Below are positions 1 to 7,533 of a DNA stretch of 9,901 bases, piece after piece. Every line of letters begins with the position of its first letter. Positions within the stretch are counted from its first letter, which is position 1. The notes under the pieces were generated by a model. The model worked only from the letters and a program-made list of their open reading frames with translations, ran no database searches and was not told where the DNA came from. Made by a program: the position numbers and the translations under genes. Origin of the DNA: Candidatus Delongbacteria bacterium (GTDB lineage Bacteria > Delongbacteria > UBA4055); contig JAQICF010000056.1 of the NCBI GenBank assembly GCA_027858795.1, forward strand, positions 1-9,901, read 5' to 3'.

Positions 1-136
1 ACATAATTTTAATACGATGGAACAACTTTACAAAAAGTATTCATTAAATAATTTCGAAAAAAATATCAGAAATATTCTTAATATATGATAACGAAAATAT
101 CAAAAATGTAGAAGTAGCTACTTTGATCAATTTATT

Positions 137-405
137 TTATATTACAATAATTTTAATCGTCAAATAAATAATTACTAACATAAGACCCGTTAGAGCAATC
201 ATGAGAAAGAACTCAAATCTTTGCAAAATCTATCAATTCCTAAAGCGACTAAAAACTGTTAATAAAACAGAACATGCTTAAAAGTGAATATTGTGCCAAT
301 AACACCCAAAAACCTAGCTAAGAAGGCAAATGCAATCAGGTCGAATTTCATAAGTATTCTAATAATATAAGGCATTGCAAAAATTTGAACTATTACTCCA
401 AAAAT
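137..405 (-). pseudogene. Broken C-terminal remnant of a polytopic membrane protein, paralogous to the gene at 1580-2941
   Basis: Read on the minus strand from about 405, the frame gives GVIVQIFAMPYIIRILMKF and later FLARFLGVIGTIFTFKH. This aligns without gaps to the C-terminal part of the intact membrane protein at 1580-2941 (GVVVQIFSLPFVIKRVIKL ... FTFRH), with roughly half the residues identical. Where the intact protein has the second Tyr of HTMLYY, the remnant has a TAA stop (259-261). Homology then continues in the same frame (QFLVALGIDRF against PFLVILGVDGF) to about 205. It resumes in another frame from about 202 (IALTGLMLVIIYL against TVLLTGFVIFSMS) and ends at TAA (137-139), close to where the intact protein ends. 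So there is one nonsense change and one frameshift. No 5' part is present: the homology begins inside the last codons of the upstream glycosyltransferase gene. It is clearly non-functional as it stands. The alignment was made by eye. Confidence 0.75.
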
Positions 406-1562
406 AGACTGGCTATATTTTTTGGTTCAAAGTCCAAACAAGGTTTGTATTGTTTATTGTCATGTTTTATTTTTTCGATAGCAGCAAAAATTGTTTTTTC
501 ATCATTTTCACAAAAGACATATCTATTATAATCATCGAAATATTTTCTCATTTCATCTTTGTATTCACCATCTAGTATAATCAAAATAGGATTACTTGTT
601 GATGCATAATGGTAAACTTTCCCCGGTATTTGAGTTCCGACTTTATTTAACACACAAACTAAAATATAACATTCTTTTTCATATTCGTTAACTTTCTCTT
701 GTGTGATTCTACTATATATTGAAATATTATTTGTGCTTTTCAGCTCAAGATCTGAACCACCTGCAATTATAAGATTTAATTCATTGTTTTTACAAACATT
801 ATAAAGTGGAATTAAGTTTCGTACTTTTGAGGTATAGGACCCGAAATATCCGATTGTATATTTATGATCATTTTTTGTAGTATCACAAGAATTATTTGAT
901 TCATTAAATGTAACTGGTGTTGGTAAAAAATGCATTTTATTTGAAAATTCAGGAAATAATTTCTTTTGACTATCGAGAGTAAAAGGAGAGACATAAATAA
1001 TTTTATCAGATGAAGAAAGCATTTTTTTCTCGATATGTTTAAGTATGAAATGTGGATAAATGGTTTTCTTTGTTATATCAATAGTTAGAGGGTCTCCCCA
1101 ATATTGAATCCATTTGCCGTACTTTAGTCCTGAAGTGATTAGTTTATTTGCTGTAATATGAGATGTCTTTGGATCTGAAGAGGAAATAATAAAGTCATAA
1201 TGATCCCTCGGAAGACATTCTTTATTAACTTTCTTTGCTATAGAAACAGTGTTATCAAAAATACTGAATGTGTGGTAAATTTTTCTAATGAATGGTAGAG
1301 AATTCTTTTTAATTCTTCCTCTTATGGTATTCTCAGATTTAGTTAAAGCACTGTATATGTTATTTTTCTTCAAGCTTATAATTTTTATTTTTTTATCCCA
1401 TTTTATTGATTTGTCGTTATATGGATTTGAAGCTGAATTATCAATTGTGAGAATATGAATCTCGTAACCATTTTTCATCAGACCATCAATCAGTGCCTTA
1501 TTTCGCAATACTGATGATGCATTTGAGTAAATAGAAGTCATTATTATAAACAATATATTCAA
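393..1562 (-). CDS. GT4-like glycosyltransferase (TTG start)
   Basis: Predicted cytoplasmic retaining glycosyltransferase of GT-B fold, adding a sugar to a lipid-linked glycan; donor and acceptor are unknown. The preferred start is TTG at 1562, giving 389 residues that begin MNILFIIMTSIYSNASS, a typical GT4 first strand and loop. A GGGA motif lies 8 bases upstream. The open frame extends 77 codons further, but that part overlaps the preceding gene and has no family character. Seen motifs are WIQYWGDPLT (151-160), TIGYFGSYTS (236-245, start of the second Rossmann domain), NLIIAGGSD (263-271) and IPGKVYHYASTSNPILI (312-328). The last corresponds to the nucleotide-sugar site, usually PGKxxEY; here His318 sits where Glu is usual. 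The gene is 17 bases downstream of the membrane-protein gene and is the last intact gene of the operon. Its final five or so codons overlap the membrane-protein remnant, suggesting that the 3' end was made by recombination. Confidence 0.85.
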   Translation of the reverse strand: MNILFIIMTSIYSNASSVLRNKALIDGLMKNGYEIHILTIDNSASNPYNDKSIKWDKKIKIISLKKNNIYSALTKSENTIRGRIKKNSLPFIRKIYHTFSIFDNTVSIAKKVNKECLPRDHYDFIISSSDPKTSHITANKLITSGLKYGKWIQYWGDPLTIDITKKTIYPHFILKHIEKKMLSSSDKIIYVSPFTLDSQKKLFPEFSNKMHFLPTPVTFNESNNSCDTTKNDHKYTIGYFGSYTSKVRNLIPLYNVCKNNELNLIIAGGSDLELKSTNNISIYSRITQEKVNEYEKECYILVCVLNKVGTQIPGKVYHYASTSNPILIILDGEYKDEMRKYFDDYNRYVFCENDEKTIFAAIEKIKHDNKQYKPCLDFEPKNIASLFLE

Positions 1563-1570
1563 ACCATTAT

Positions 1571-1574
1571 TCCC
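1571..1574 (-). promoter_or_regulatory. Ribosome binding site supporting the TTG start at 1562
   Basis: GGGA on the minus strand sits 8 bases before TTG (1562-1560). The next in-frame ATG (1541-1539) would remove the hydrophobic first beta strand typical of GT4 enzymes, so TTG is preferred. The site is short and chance occurrence cannot be excluded. Confidence 0.4.
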
Positions 1575-1579
1575 ATAAA

Positions 1580-2941
1580 TTAACTGTATTTTAAAATCAG
1601 ATAAAATATCGACATTGAAAATATTACAAACCCCGTAAGTAGTACAGTGTATTTTCTTGTTGCAACAGAACTTGAAAAAAAACCATCTACACCAAGTATA
1701 ACTAAAAAAGGATAATAAAGCATCGTGTGTCTGAATGTAAATGTTGTTAGTACAATTGCATAGAAAAATGTAAGAAAAACGAATGCGATCCAATCAAGTT
1801 TAATTACTCTTTTTATAACAAAAGGTAAGGAGAATATTTGTACAACTACACCGATGTATATAAGCAGATATACAAAATCGAATAAAAGTTTATCTTGTTG
1901 TCTGAACAAATTAAAAAATAAAGGTGGAGGTGTTATAAAAGCATAGAGCGATCTTAAAACAATACCAAAAGGTAATATTGATCTATTAAATACAAACTTA
2001 CTTAGTCCATCTGCAGAGGCCGTTGAAAGATAAGAAGAATATATTTCTATGTAATGATCAAGTCTAAGATTTTCAAGTAATACATTTAAATATGTAATTG
2101 CAATCAAAGGTACAAATATGAATAATTTACCAATTTTTAATTTATAGGAAAGCATAATAGTACAAAATGATAATGAAAAAAGAATTGAATTCGCTCTGGT
2201 ATAATAGGAAATAAATATAAGCAACCATAATATAAATGCATATGGTATTTTAAAACTAAAATTTTTAAATTCTGTTATTTTGTCAAAAAAATAAACGATA
2301 TAAAGAATTTGAAATAAGTTTAGAGTATCTCTAAACACATGAGCATTAATGTAATGTATATTCGGGGTTAAAGCGAATACACCCAAAACAATATAGATTT
2401 TTTTATCAGATAGCTTACTGTATTTTCTTAAGAAATATTCAATTATAAAACAAGACCAAATTAGAAGATATACGTTGAATATTCTTGGTATGAAAGTACT
2501 GTAACCGTCAATTAAATTCGCGAATTTCATAGAAGAAGCAATCAGTACAACATAGAATGGAGAATTGTGAAACAATCCGATGATTCCTGAATCTAACACT
2601 TCCGCTGGATTGTACATGTTAGTACCAAGGATAGTCATGGCTTGTCTTTCATAGGTTAAATCATCTGAGCCACCATTGAAATAAGGAGTGCCTAAGTAAA
2701 ACAGGTTGCCATAATATACTATAAAAACAAAAAAAAGTGAGACGATGAATATTATAAGATATAAATTAATCGACTTTATATCTTTTTTTAATATTATTGG
2801 TAACGTGAAAAGAGATAATATTATTTGAATAACGAAGACCGACAGAGATAATGACAGTAACGAAGAAAGCAAAATGAAAAAACTAAAATATATTATTGTT
2901 TTTAGCTGTTCATGAGAATATCTTGGTATGAGTAAATTCAT
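1580..2941 (-). CDS. Polytopic membrane protein, candidate GT-C glycosyltransferase or Wzy-like polymerase
   Basis: This 453-residue protein is almost entirely made of hydrophobic helices (roughly ten or more) joined by short charged loops. The first large loop carries GGSDDLTYE (90-98). Acidic residues in the first extracytoplasmic loop are typical of GT-C enzymes that use polyprenyl-phosphate-linked donors. A second motif, HVFRDTLNLF (201-210), recalls the charged (K/R)D(S/T) motif seen in many uncharacterised surface-polysaccharide membrane enzymes. It could extend the lipid-linked glycan on the periplasmic face or polymerise repeat units; the sequence alone does not separate the two. It is unlikely to be a flippase, since it lacks the 12-14 evenly spaced helices of Wzx. 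Its ATG overlaps the TAA of the upstream glycosyltransferase by one base (TAATG), which suggests translational coupling. A broken relative of its C-terminal part lies at 137-405. Confidence 0.8.
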   Translation of the reverse strand: MNLLIPRYSHEQLKTIIYFSFFILLSSLLSLSLSVFVIQIILSLFTLPIILKKDIKSINLYLIIFIVSLFFVFIVYYGNLFYLGTPYFNGGSDDLTYERQAMTILGTNMYNPAEVLDSGIIGLFHNSPFYVVLIASSMKFANLIDGYSTFIPRIFNVYLLIWSCFIIEYFLRKYSKLSDKKIYIVLGVFALTPNIHYINAHVFRDTLNLFQILYIVYFFDKITEFKNFSFKIPYAFILWLLIFISYYTRANSILFSLSFCTIMLSYKLKIGKLFIFVPLIAITYLNVLLENLRLDHYIEIYSSYLSTASADGLSKFVFNRSILPFGIVLRSLYAFITPPPLFFNLFRQQDKLLFDFVYLLIYIGVVVQIFSLPFVIKRVIKLDWIAFVFLTFFYAIVLTTFTFRHTMLYYPFLVILGVDGFFSSSVATRKYTVLLTGFVIFSMSIFYLILKYS

Positions 2942-4158
2942 TATTTTGTATTTTGACCAATAAATTCCACAATCCTTTTACCTTGAATAATATAATTTTT
3001 ATTAGCTACAAAATCAAAGGCTCGTTTAGATAATTCTTTGCGTTCTTTATGAGTCATAAATGTTGCTTTCTCCACCGCATTCATTATTGTTTCAGGATCA
3101 TTATTTTCTAACACTATAAGGTAATCACGATATTCCTCAGGAATACCTGACAGCATAGTAGTTATAACAGGATTACCTGATACCATATATTCCAGAGTTT
3201 TCGATGGGAAAGAATATTTTGTATATTCGTCCTCGTCAGATCGGGCATTTATTAGGAAATCGGATTCCTGCTGTACTTTAGTTATGTTATTACCAGTCAA
3301 GAATCCCTTATAAACAATGTTATTATGGTTATTACATATAGATTTTAACTCGTCTTCGAAATCACCTTTACCGTATATTTCAAGAATTAATGCTGAGTTT
3401 TTTGATAGAGTAAATCCTTTCACGATATTTTCAATACCATATCTCTTAGATAAACTACCTGTATAAACGAATTTTATGCAATTTTTTTTACTATTTGAAA
3501 AATCAACTTTTTTTAGATTGTCTAGGTCAAGTATTCCTTCGACAACAATATATGGTTTTTTAGGTGCAAAATCTTCAGCTAAATATTTTGTGAGCACAAT
3601 TAGTTTATCTGCCTTTTTCATCAAAAATTTAGAAACAAGTAATTCGAAGTTCCTAAGTTTTGATTTAAATTTATTTTCTTTGTTGCTTCTTACTGAAGGT
3701 GGATCAGTCCAGATACAAACTAAATCAATTTTGAAAAGTCTTGATACTATATATCCTATCAGCATAAATGGAACATGAACTGAATAAACAATTACACCAC
3801 CTTTATTCTTTACTCTGTAGTACTTCTTTAAGGAATAATAAAGACCTGAAAAAAATCTTGTAATGATCTTTAGTAAAGTGGTGTTGCAATATGGCAACTC
3901 AAGTATTTTTATATTCTTATTGAATAATGATACGATCCAGTTATGTTTTTTTATATATATTTTATCATAACGAGGATAATCTGATACAGGTCTAGCAGAA
4001 ATATATGTGAAATCATAAGTATTCTCAGATTCGCAAGCTTTAATGAAGTTCCAATTGAATTTGTGAGTTTGAATTGCTGCAAATTTATCGTTTGAAAAAA
4101 CTTTTAACATTTCTTCATCAGGTATAGCAAATCCTAAAAACAGAATATTTTTCCTCAT
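2941..4158 (-). CDS. GT4 family glycosyltransferase
   Basis: A 405-residue GT-B fold glycosyltransferase, predicted to act on the cytoplasmic face and transfer a sugar from a nucleotide donor to the growing lipid-linked glycan. Seen motifs are NILFLGFAIPDEE near the N-terminus, CIWTDPPSV (148-156) in the acceptor domain, KFVYTGSLSKRYGIE (229-243) opening the second Rossmann domain, LEIYGKGDFEDEL (259-271), and FPSKTLEYMVSGNPVI (317-332). The last is the donor-site segment with the usual Glu (E323). Length is normal for GT4. The stop of the upstream glycosyltransferase lies inside an ATGA overlap with this start, and GGGAAAA lies just upstream of the ATG. Donor, acceptor and linkage cannot be read from the sequence. 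Confidence 0.88.
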   Translation of the reverse strand: MRKNILFLGFAIPDEEMLKVFSNDKFAAIQTHKFNWNFIKACESENTYDFTYISARPVSDYPRYDKIYIKKHNWIVSLFNKNIKILELPYCNTTLLKIITRFFSGLYYSLKKYYRVKNKGGVIVYSVHVPFMLIGYIVSRLFKIDLVCIWTDPPSVRSNKENKFKSKLRNFELLVSKFLMKKADKLIVLTKYLAEDFAPKKPYIVVEGILDLDNLKKVDFSNSKKNCIKFVYTGSLSKRYGIENIVKGFTLSKNSALILEIYGKGDFEDELKSICNNHNNIVYKGFLTGNNITKVQQESDFLINARSDEDEYTKYSFPSKTLEYMVSGNPVITTMLSGIPEEYRDYLIVLENNDPETIMNAVEKATFMTHKERKELSKRAFDFVANKNYIIQGKRIVEFIGQNTK

Positions 4159-5357
4159 ATTTTTCCCAATATTATTTCTACTGTTTTCCGCACATCATAA
4201 TTTTCTTCTAGGTATCTTCTACTATTTGTGCTCATCTTTGTTCTTAATTCTTCATTATCCGCAAGTTTATTTGCATTAGAAATAAAACTCTCAATATCTC
4301 CGCTTTCAGACCATAACCCATTTTCAGAGTTTTTTATCACATCTTTGATATCTGTATTCTTGTCAGTAGCCGCTAAAATAGGCATGGATGATTCCATGTA
4401 AGCAGTTAACCTTGAAGGAAAGTTGGGGATCGTAAATCTTTTATCCAGAAAGATTAAACCGATATCTGTGTTGCCTAAAAGTTTATCGTATTCATTTTTA
4501 TGTAAATATCCAAAAAGAGCTGCATTTGAAGGTTTTACGGTGTTAAAGTGTGATTTTAATTTATTATATTCTGTACCACTTCCGACAATAAGTAAAAATC
4601 CTTTCTTTACCCTATGAAAATTACTTACTACTTCAAGTAAAAAATCTATTCCTTGGGGTTTTCCTAAATTTACGCCGTAAACAAAAAGAACAGAGTCAGC
4701 AGGTATTTTGTATCTGTTTAGTAAATCTACATCTTTTTCTGATTTTTCTTTTTTCTCAATTGGTATGATCGCATTTGGGAAAACTTCGATCTTGTTTTTA
4801 TCTAAAGACGGATTATGATCTAATATGTATTTTATATTTGCCGGAGACATGCAACCTATATAATCAGACAATTCGTAAAGTTGTTTTTCTTTTTTTCTAA
4901 AATATTTATGTAAAAAACCATTTTTTTTGATCAATCCTATATCCACTGCATTTTGAGGGAAAATATCTTTTAAGATCAAGTATGAAATACTTTGGTGTTT
5001 AATTTTAAAGTGTTTTATGACCTTTCCAAATGTAATAGGTGGTGTAGAATACATAACCATATCAAATTTAATGTCCTTGAAATACTTATTGATGGCATTT
5101 AGATATTGTTTTTCAATTAAAAGTGTTGAGATACCTTTTTCAATGAAACCACATTTTGTAATATTGCCTGTTTGAACTTTTAAAGTTTTAATATTACCAT
5201 AAATTGATAATTCTGTTTTAAGTTTAGTTCTTTTCTCTCTTGGGCTGACAACAAAAACATCACATTTATCTGCAAGAGTTTTAACCAAATCTGGATAAAT
5301 ACCTCGTTTGTTGATATCTTCAAAATTCGCCAATGTTAACAATAGAATGTTTTTCAT
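4155..5357 (-). CDS. WbuB-like GT4 glycosyltransferase
   Basis: A 400-residue GT4 enzyme resembling the WbuB group of O-antigen glycosyltransferases. The signs are YSTPPITFG (103-111), ILKDIFPQNAVDIG (128-141), VYGVNLGKPQG (226-236) and IPNFPSRLTAYMESSMPILA (310-329), followed by TDKNTD. WbuB-type enzymes commonly add the second sugar to a lipid-linked N-acetylated amino sugar. Its position directly after the phosphoglycosyl transferase gene, with which it shares an ATGA overlap, fits that step. It is cytoplasmic and membrane-associated by inference. Its own stop overlaps the next glycosyltransferase start by four bases, so the three genes are probably translationally coupled. The standard Glu of the donor motif (LxEY) is replaced by Ala (LTAY), which as I recall is common in this subgroup. 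Confidence 0.9.
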   Translation of the reverse strand: MKNILLLTLANFEDINKRGIYPDLVKTLADKCDVFVVSPREKRTKLKTELSIYGNIKTLKVQTGNITKCGFIEKGISTLLIEKQYLNAINKYFKDIKFDMVMYSTPPITFGKVIKHFKIKHQSISYLILKDIFPQNAVDIGLIKKNGFLHKYFRKKEKQLYELSDYIGCMSPANIKYILDHNPSLDKNKIEVFPNAIIPIEKKEKSEKDVDLLNRYKIPADSVLFVYGVNLGKPQGIDFLLEVVSNFHRVKKGFLLIVGSGTEYNKLKSHFNTVKPSNAALFGYLHKNEYDKLLGNTDIGLIFLDKRFTIPNFPSRLTAYMESSMPILAATDKNTDIKDVIKNSENGLWSESGDIESFISNANKLADNEELRTKMSTNSRRYLEENYDVRKTVEIILGKI

Positions 5358-5962
5358 TTTGTACCTGTAAATCTATTGTTTATTGTTTCGCTTTCGTAGT
5401 TAATACCTTCTCTGACAAAGACTTTTTTCAAAGTTAAAATTAAAATCTTGATATCAAGAAACAAAGACATATTGTCGACATATTTTACATCATAACTGAA
5501 CTTTTCTTCCCAGGTGATCGCGTTCCTTCCACTTACTTGAGCCAATCCTGTTATACCAGGTCTTACATCATGTCTTCGTGCTTGTTGTTCGTTGTAAAGG
5601 GGAAGATATTCTGTTAACAAAGGTCTAGGCCCTACGAGGCTCATATCACCTTTCAATACATTGATCAATCCAGGTAGTTCATCGATACTCGATGACCTTA
5701 TAAAGTTGCCTAATTTTGTTTTTCTCATTCTATCAGGCAATAAATCGCCATTTTCATTTCTTGTATTTAGCATGGATCTGAATTTTATCATTTTAAAGAT
5801 TTTACCCTTTAATCCTGGTCTTTTTTGTGTGAAGAAGACTGGAGAACCTAATTTTATTCTTATAAAAATCGCAGTTAAGATCAACATAGGAGAGATTATA
5901 ATAAGTCCCATAAAAGACAATATTATATCAATAATTCTTTTAAAATGTTTGTAAATAAGCAT
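5354..5962 (-). CDS. Polyprenyl-phosphate phosphoglycosyl transferase, PglC/WcaJ type small form
   Basis: A 202-residue monotopic phosphoglycosyl transferase (bacterial sugar transferase family). It moves a phosphosugar from a UDP-sugar to a polyprenyl phosphate and starts glycan assembly on the inner membrane. An N-terminal hydrophobic segment (about 9-34, with the family's ISP turn) is the re-entrant membrane helix. Then follow PVFFTQKRPG (41-50), IKFRSM (59-64), the catalytic Asp-Glu pair in SSIDELPGL (D94, E95), GDMSLVGPRPLL (105-116) and RPGITGLAQVSGRN (134-147). Length matches PglC rather than the long WcaJ or WbaP forms. The gene lies 11 bases after the PglD-like gene, an arrangement typical of bacillosamine-type pathways, so the substrate is probably a UDP-linked N-acylated amino sugar. 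Only a weak ribosome binding site precedes the ATG. Confidence 0.95.
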   Translation of the reverse strand: MLIYKHFKRIIDIILSFMGLIIISPMLILTAIFIRIKLGSPVFFTQKRPGLKGKIFKMIKFRSMLNTRNENGDLLPDRMRKTKLGNFIRSSSIDELPGLINVLKGDMSLVGPRPLLTEYLPLYNEQQARRHDVRPGITGLAQVSGRNAITWEEKFSYDVKYVDNMSLFLDIKILILTLKKVFVREGINYESETINNRFTGTK

Positions 5963-5973
5963 AAATTATTATT

Positions 5974-6630
5974 TTACTCTTTAATTCGCAGAACTCTAGC
6001 TGGATTACCTACTACAATGCTGTTTTCTGGAACATCTTTTGTGACTACAGCACCACCACCAATAATACTATAATCACCTATTTTCACACCCTCTCTTATG
6101 GTAGCATTACTTCCGACATGGACTGCCTTTCCGACATGAACATCAGCTCCAACGACTGCATTCGTAGCTAAATGAGCAAAATGATCCATAAAGCTATCAT
6201 GCCCAAGAAATGAATTAGCAAGTAACATACAATTGTCAGAAATAGTAGAATCAGGGCTTAATTGAGCAAAAGGTGCGATTAGTACACCTTTGCCAATTTT
6301 GCAATAATCAGTAGGTATAACAGAATTTGGATCTATTATGCTATAAAACTTTTCTTTTGGTATGTTTAATGAAATTATTTTTTGGTGCATTGCTTTTTCA
6401 TTCTTAAATCCTACATAAGCAATGAATACATATGTATTATCATCCTTTAGTAAATCCCATAAATCTTCAGTTTTTCCAATAACTTCGATTTGTTTATATT
6501 TACCTATTTTTGTACCTATTTCAATAGAGTCATTTAAAAATCCAATAACTTTTGCTTCACCTACTCTATCAATAATCGAAGAAGCAATCATTCCGATTCC
6601 TTTTCCACCTAAGATTATAACTTTTTTCAT
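5974..6630 (-). CDS. PglD-like sugar N-acyltransferase (left-handed beta-helix)
   Basis: A 218-residue enzyme of the PglD/NeuD type. The N-terminal domain has a Rossmann-like start (VIILGGKGIGMIAS, 4-17) and binds the UDP-sugar. The C-terminal half is a hexapeptide-repeat left-handed beta-helix (about 108-195: IGKGVL, ISDNCM, VGADVHVGKAVHVGSNA, IGDYSIIGGG) ending in the family signature ENSIVVGNPARVL. His144 (LGHDS) matches the catalytic His of PglD and His153 (FAHLA) the second conserved His. PglD moves acetyl from acetyl-CoA to the 4-amino group of a UDP-amino sugar. The exact substrate here is inferred, and since two CoA-ester enzymes precede it, the donor may not be acetyl-CoA. AGGAAAG precedes the ATG, and the next gene encodes the phosphoglycosyl transferase. 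Confidence 0.92.
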   Translation of the reverse strand: MKKVIILGGKGIGMIASSIIDRVGEAKVIGFLNDSIEIGTKIGKYKQIEVIGKTEDLWDLLKDDNTYVFIAYVGFKNEKAMHQKIISLNIPKEKFYSIIDPNSVIPTDYCKIGKGVLIAPFAQLSPDSTISDNCMLLANSFLGHDSFMDHFAHLATNAVVGADVHVGKAVHVGSNATIREGVKIGDYSIIGGGAVVTKDVPENSIVVGNPARVLRIKE

Positions 6631-6641
6631 TACTTTCCTGA

Positions 6642-7532
6642 TTATTTATTTTTACTTTTTGTCAATTTATGTCTATGAAGCATTTTCTTAGCCATAAGCA
6701 CCATTGGTGGTCCGATAAATTTCCCATTCATCAAAGCAACACCTTTACCTTCTGACTGAGCTTCTTCATATAATTTCAGCATTTCTTTTGCATCTTCAAC
6801 TTCTTGTTCGGATGGAGAATAATACTGATGAACTAAAGGAATCTCTTTAGGATTTAAAACAAGCATTCCTTCAAATCCCAGATTTTTTGCCAGTACAATA
6901 TTTTTCTCAAGATCTTCTAGATCATGGACATGAATATGAACTGTGTCTATAGGTATTACTTTGTTTGCTTTTGCGGCCATTGCGATCAATGCTCTAGGAT
7001 TAAATATACTCAAACCCTCAGCATCGTGAACACCACCAAGATCACCTACAAAATCTTCACAACCAAAAGCTATAGCTGTTACTCTTGGAGATGCTTGGCA
7101 TATCTCTTGAGCATTAAGAACAGCAGCAGCAGTTTCTATCAAAGGAATGATCTTATAAGTACCAACAGGAATACCTTTTTCATATTCGATTGTCTCAAGT
7201 AGTTTGTCAAAGAAATAAACATCTTGACCTGTTTGAGATTTAGGGTACATAAAACCATGAACACCATCAATTGTAAGTTGATGAACATCTCGCAGTAACT
7301 CACCACTTTCACGATCATTAACTCTAGGATAAACCTGATGATCCACAAAACCACCATTCTTGACCATTTTAATTATCATATTTCTGGCCATCTGTTTGTT
7401 TTCAACAGGTTGAACAGAATCCTCTATATCTAAAAGGAGCACATCTGCATTAGATCTAGCTGCACTTTTCATAAGTCTTTCATTGTGTCCTGGAACGAAC
7501 ATCAGGCTTCTCATTAAATGTTTATTAAACAT
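6642..7532 (-). CDS. CitE-like / HpcH-HpaI family CoA-ester lyase (malyl-CoA lyase type)
   Basis: A 296-residue TIM-barrel enzyme of the citrate-lyase-beta-like family, whose members make or cleave 3-hydroxyacyl-CoA esters such as malyl-CoA, beta-methylmalyl-CoA and citramalyl-CoA, with Mg2+. Visible family parts are RSLMFVPGHNERLM (8-21), LLLDIEDSVQP (32-42), YPRVNDR (68-74), MYPKSQ (95-100), LIETAAAV (131-138, with E133 a likely metal ligand) and IAFGCEDFVGDLGG (154-167, with D160 the likely second ligand). The usual IHPxQ segment near the C-terminus is LNPKEI (226-231) here, a variation that makes the exact substrate uncertain. AGGAGA inside the end of the upstream maoC-like gene serves as ribosome binding site, and the gap is a single base. 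Pairing with a MaoC hydratase recalls the lyase and mesaconyl-CoA hydratase pair of C2/C3 metabolism, but the setting is a glycan operon. Confidence 0.88.
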   Translation of the reverse strand: MFNKHLMRSLMFVPGHNERLMKSAARSNADVLLLDIEDSVQPVENKQMARNMIIKMVKNGGFVDHQVYPRVNDRESGELLRDVHQLTIDGVHGFMYPKSQTGQDVYFFDKLLETIEYEKGIPVGTYKIIPLIETAAAVLNAQEICQASPRVTAIAFGCEDFVGDLGGVHDAEGLSIFNPRALIAMAAKANKVIPIDTVHIHVHDLEDLEKNIVLAKNLGFEGMLVLNPKEIPLVHQYYSPSEQEVEDAKEMLKLYEEAQSEGKGVALMNGKFIGPPMVLMAKKMLHRHKLTKSKNK

Positions 7533-7533
7533 A

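Noticed and set aside
99..127. Perfect 12-base palindrome AAGTAGCTACTT (112-123) with outer ATCAAA/TTTGAT arms
   Set aside because: It could be an operator or hairpin, but it has no T-run, no second copy and no gene next to it. In AT-rich DNA it may be chance.
1..136. Possible continuation of coding sequence beyond the membrane-protein remnant, including a short frame LIKVATSTFLIF
   Set aside because: The frame is short and resembles neither the glycosyltransferase start nor any family I know. Nothing else was seen in this stretch.
1563..1793. A 77-codon N-terminal extension of the last glycosyltransferase frame
   Set aside because: It overlaps the end of the membrane-protein gene in another frame, is rich in Cys and Phe without family character, and the GT4-type N-terminus begins exactly at TTG 1562.
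3476..3778. Plus-strand open frame of 100 codons inside the second glycosyltransferase gene, and similar frames at 4423-4617, 5661-5954, 6422-6691 and 6924-7202
   Set aside because: All lie opposite well-supported genes and have no recognisable domains.
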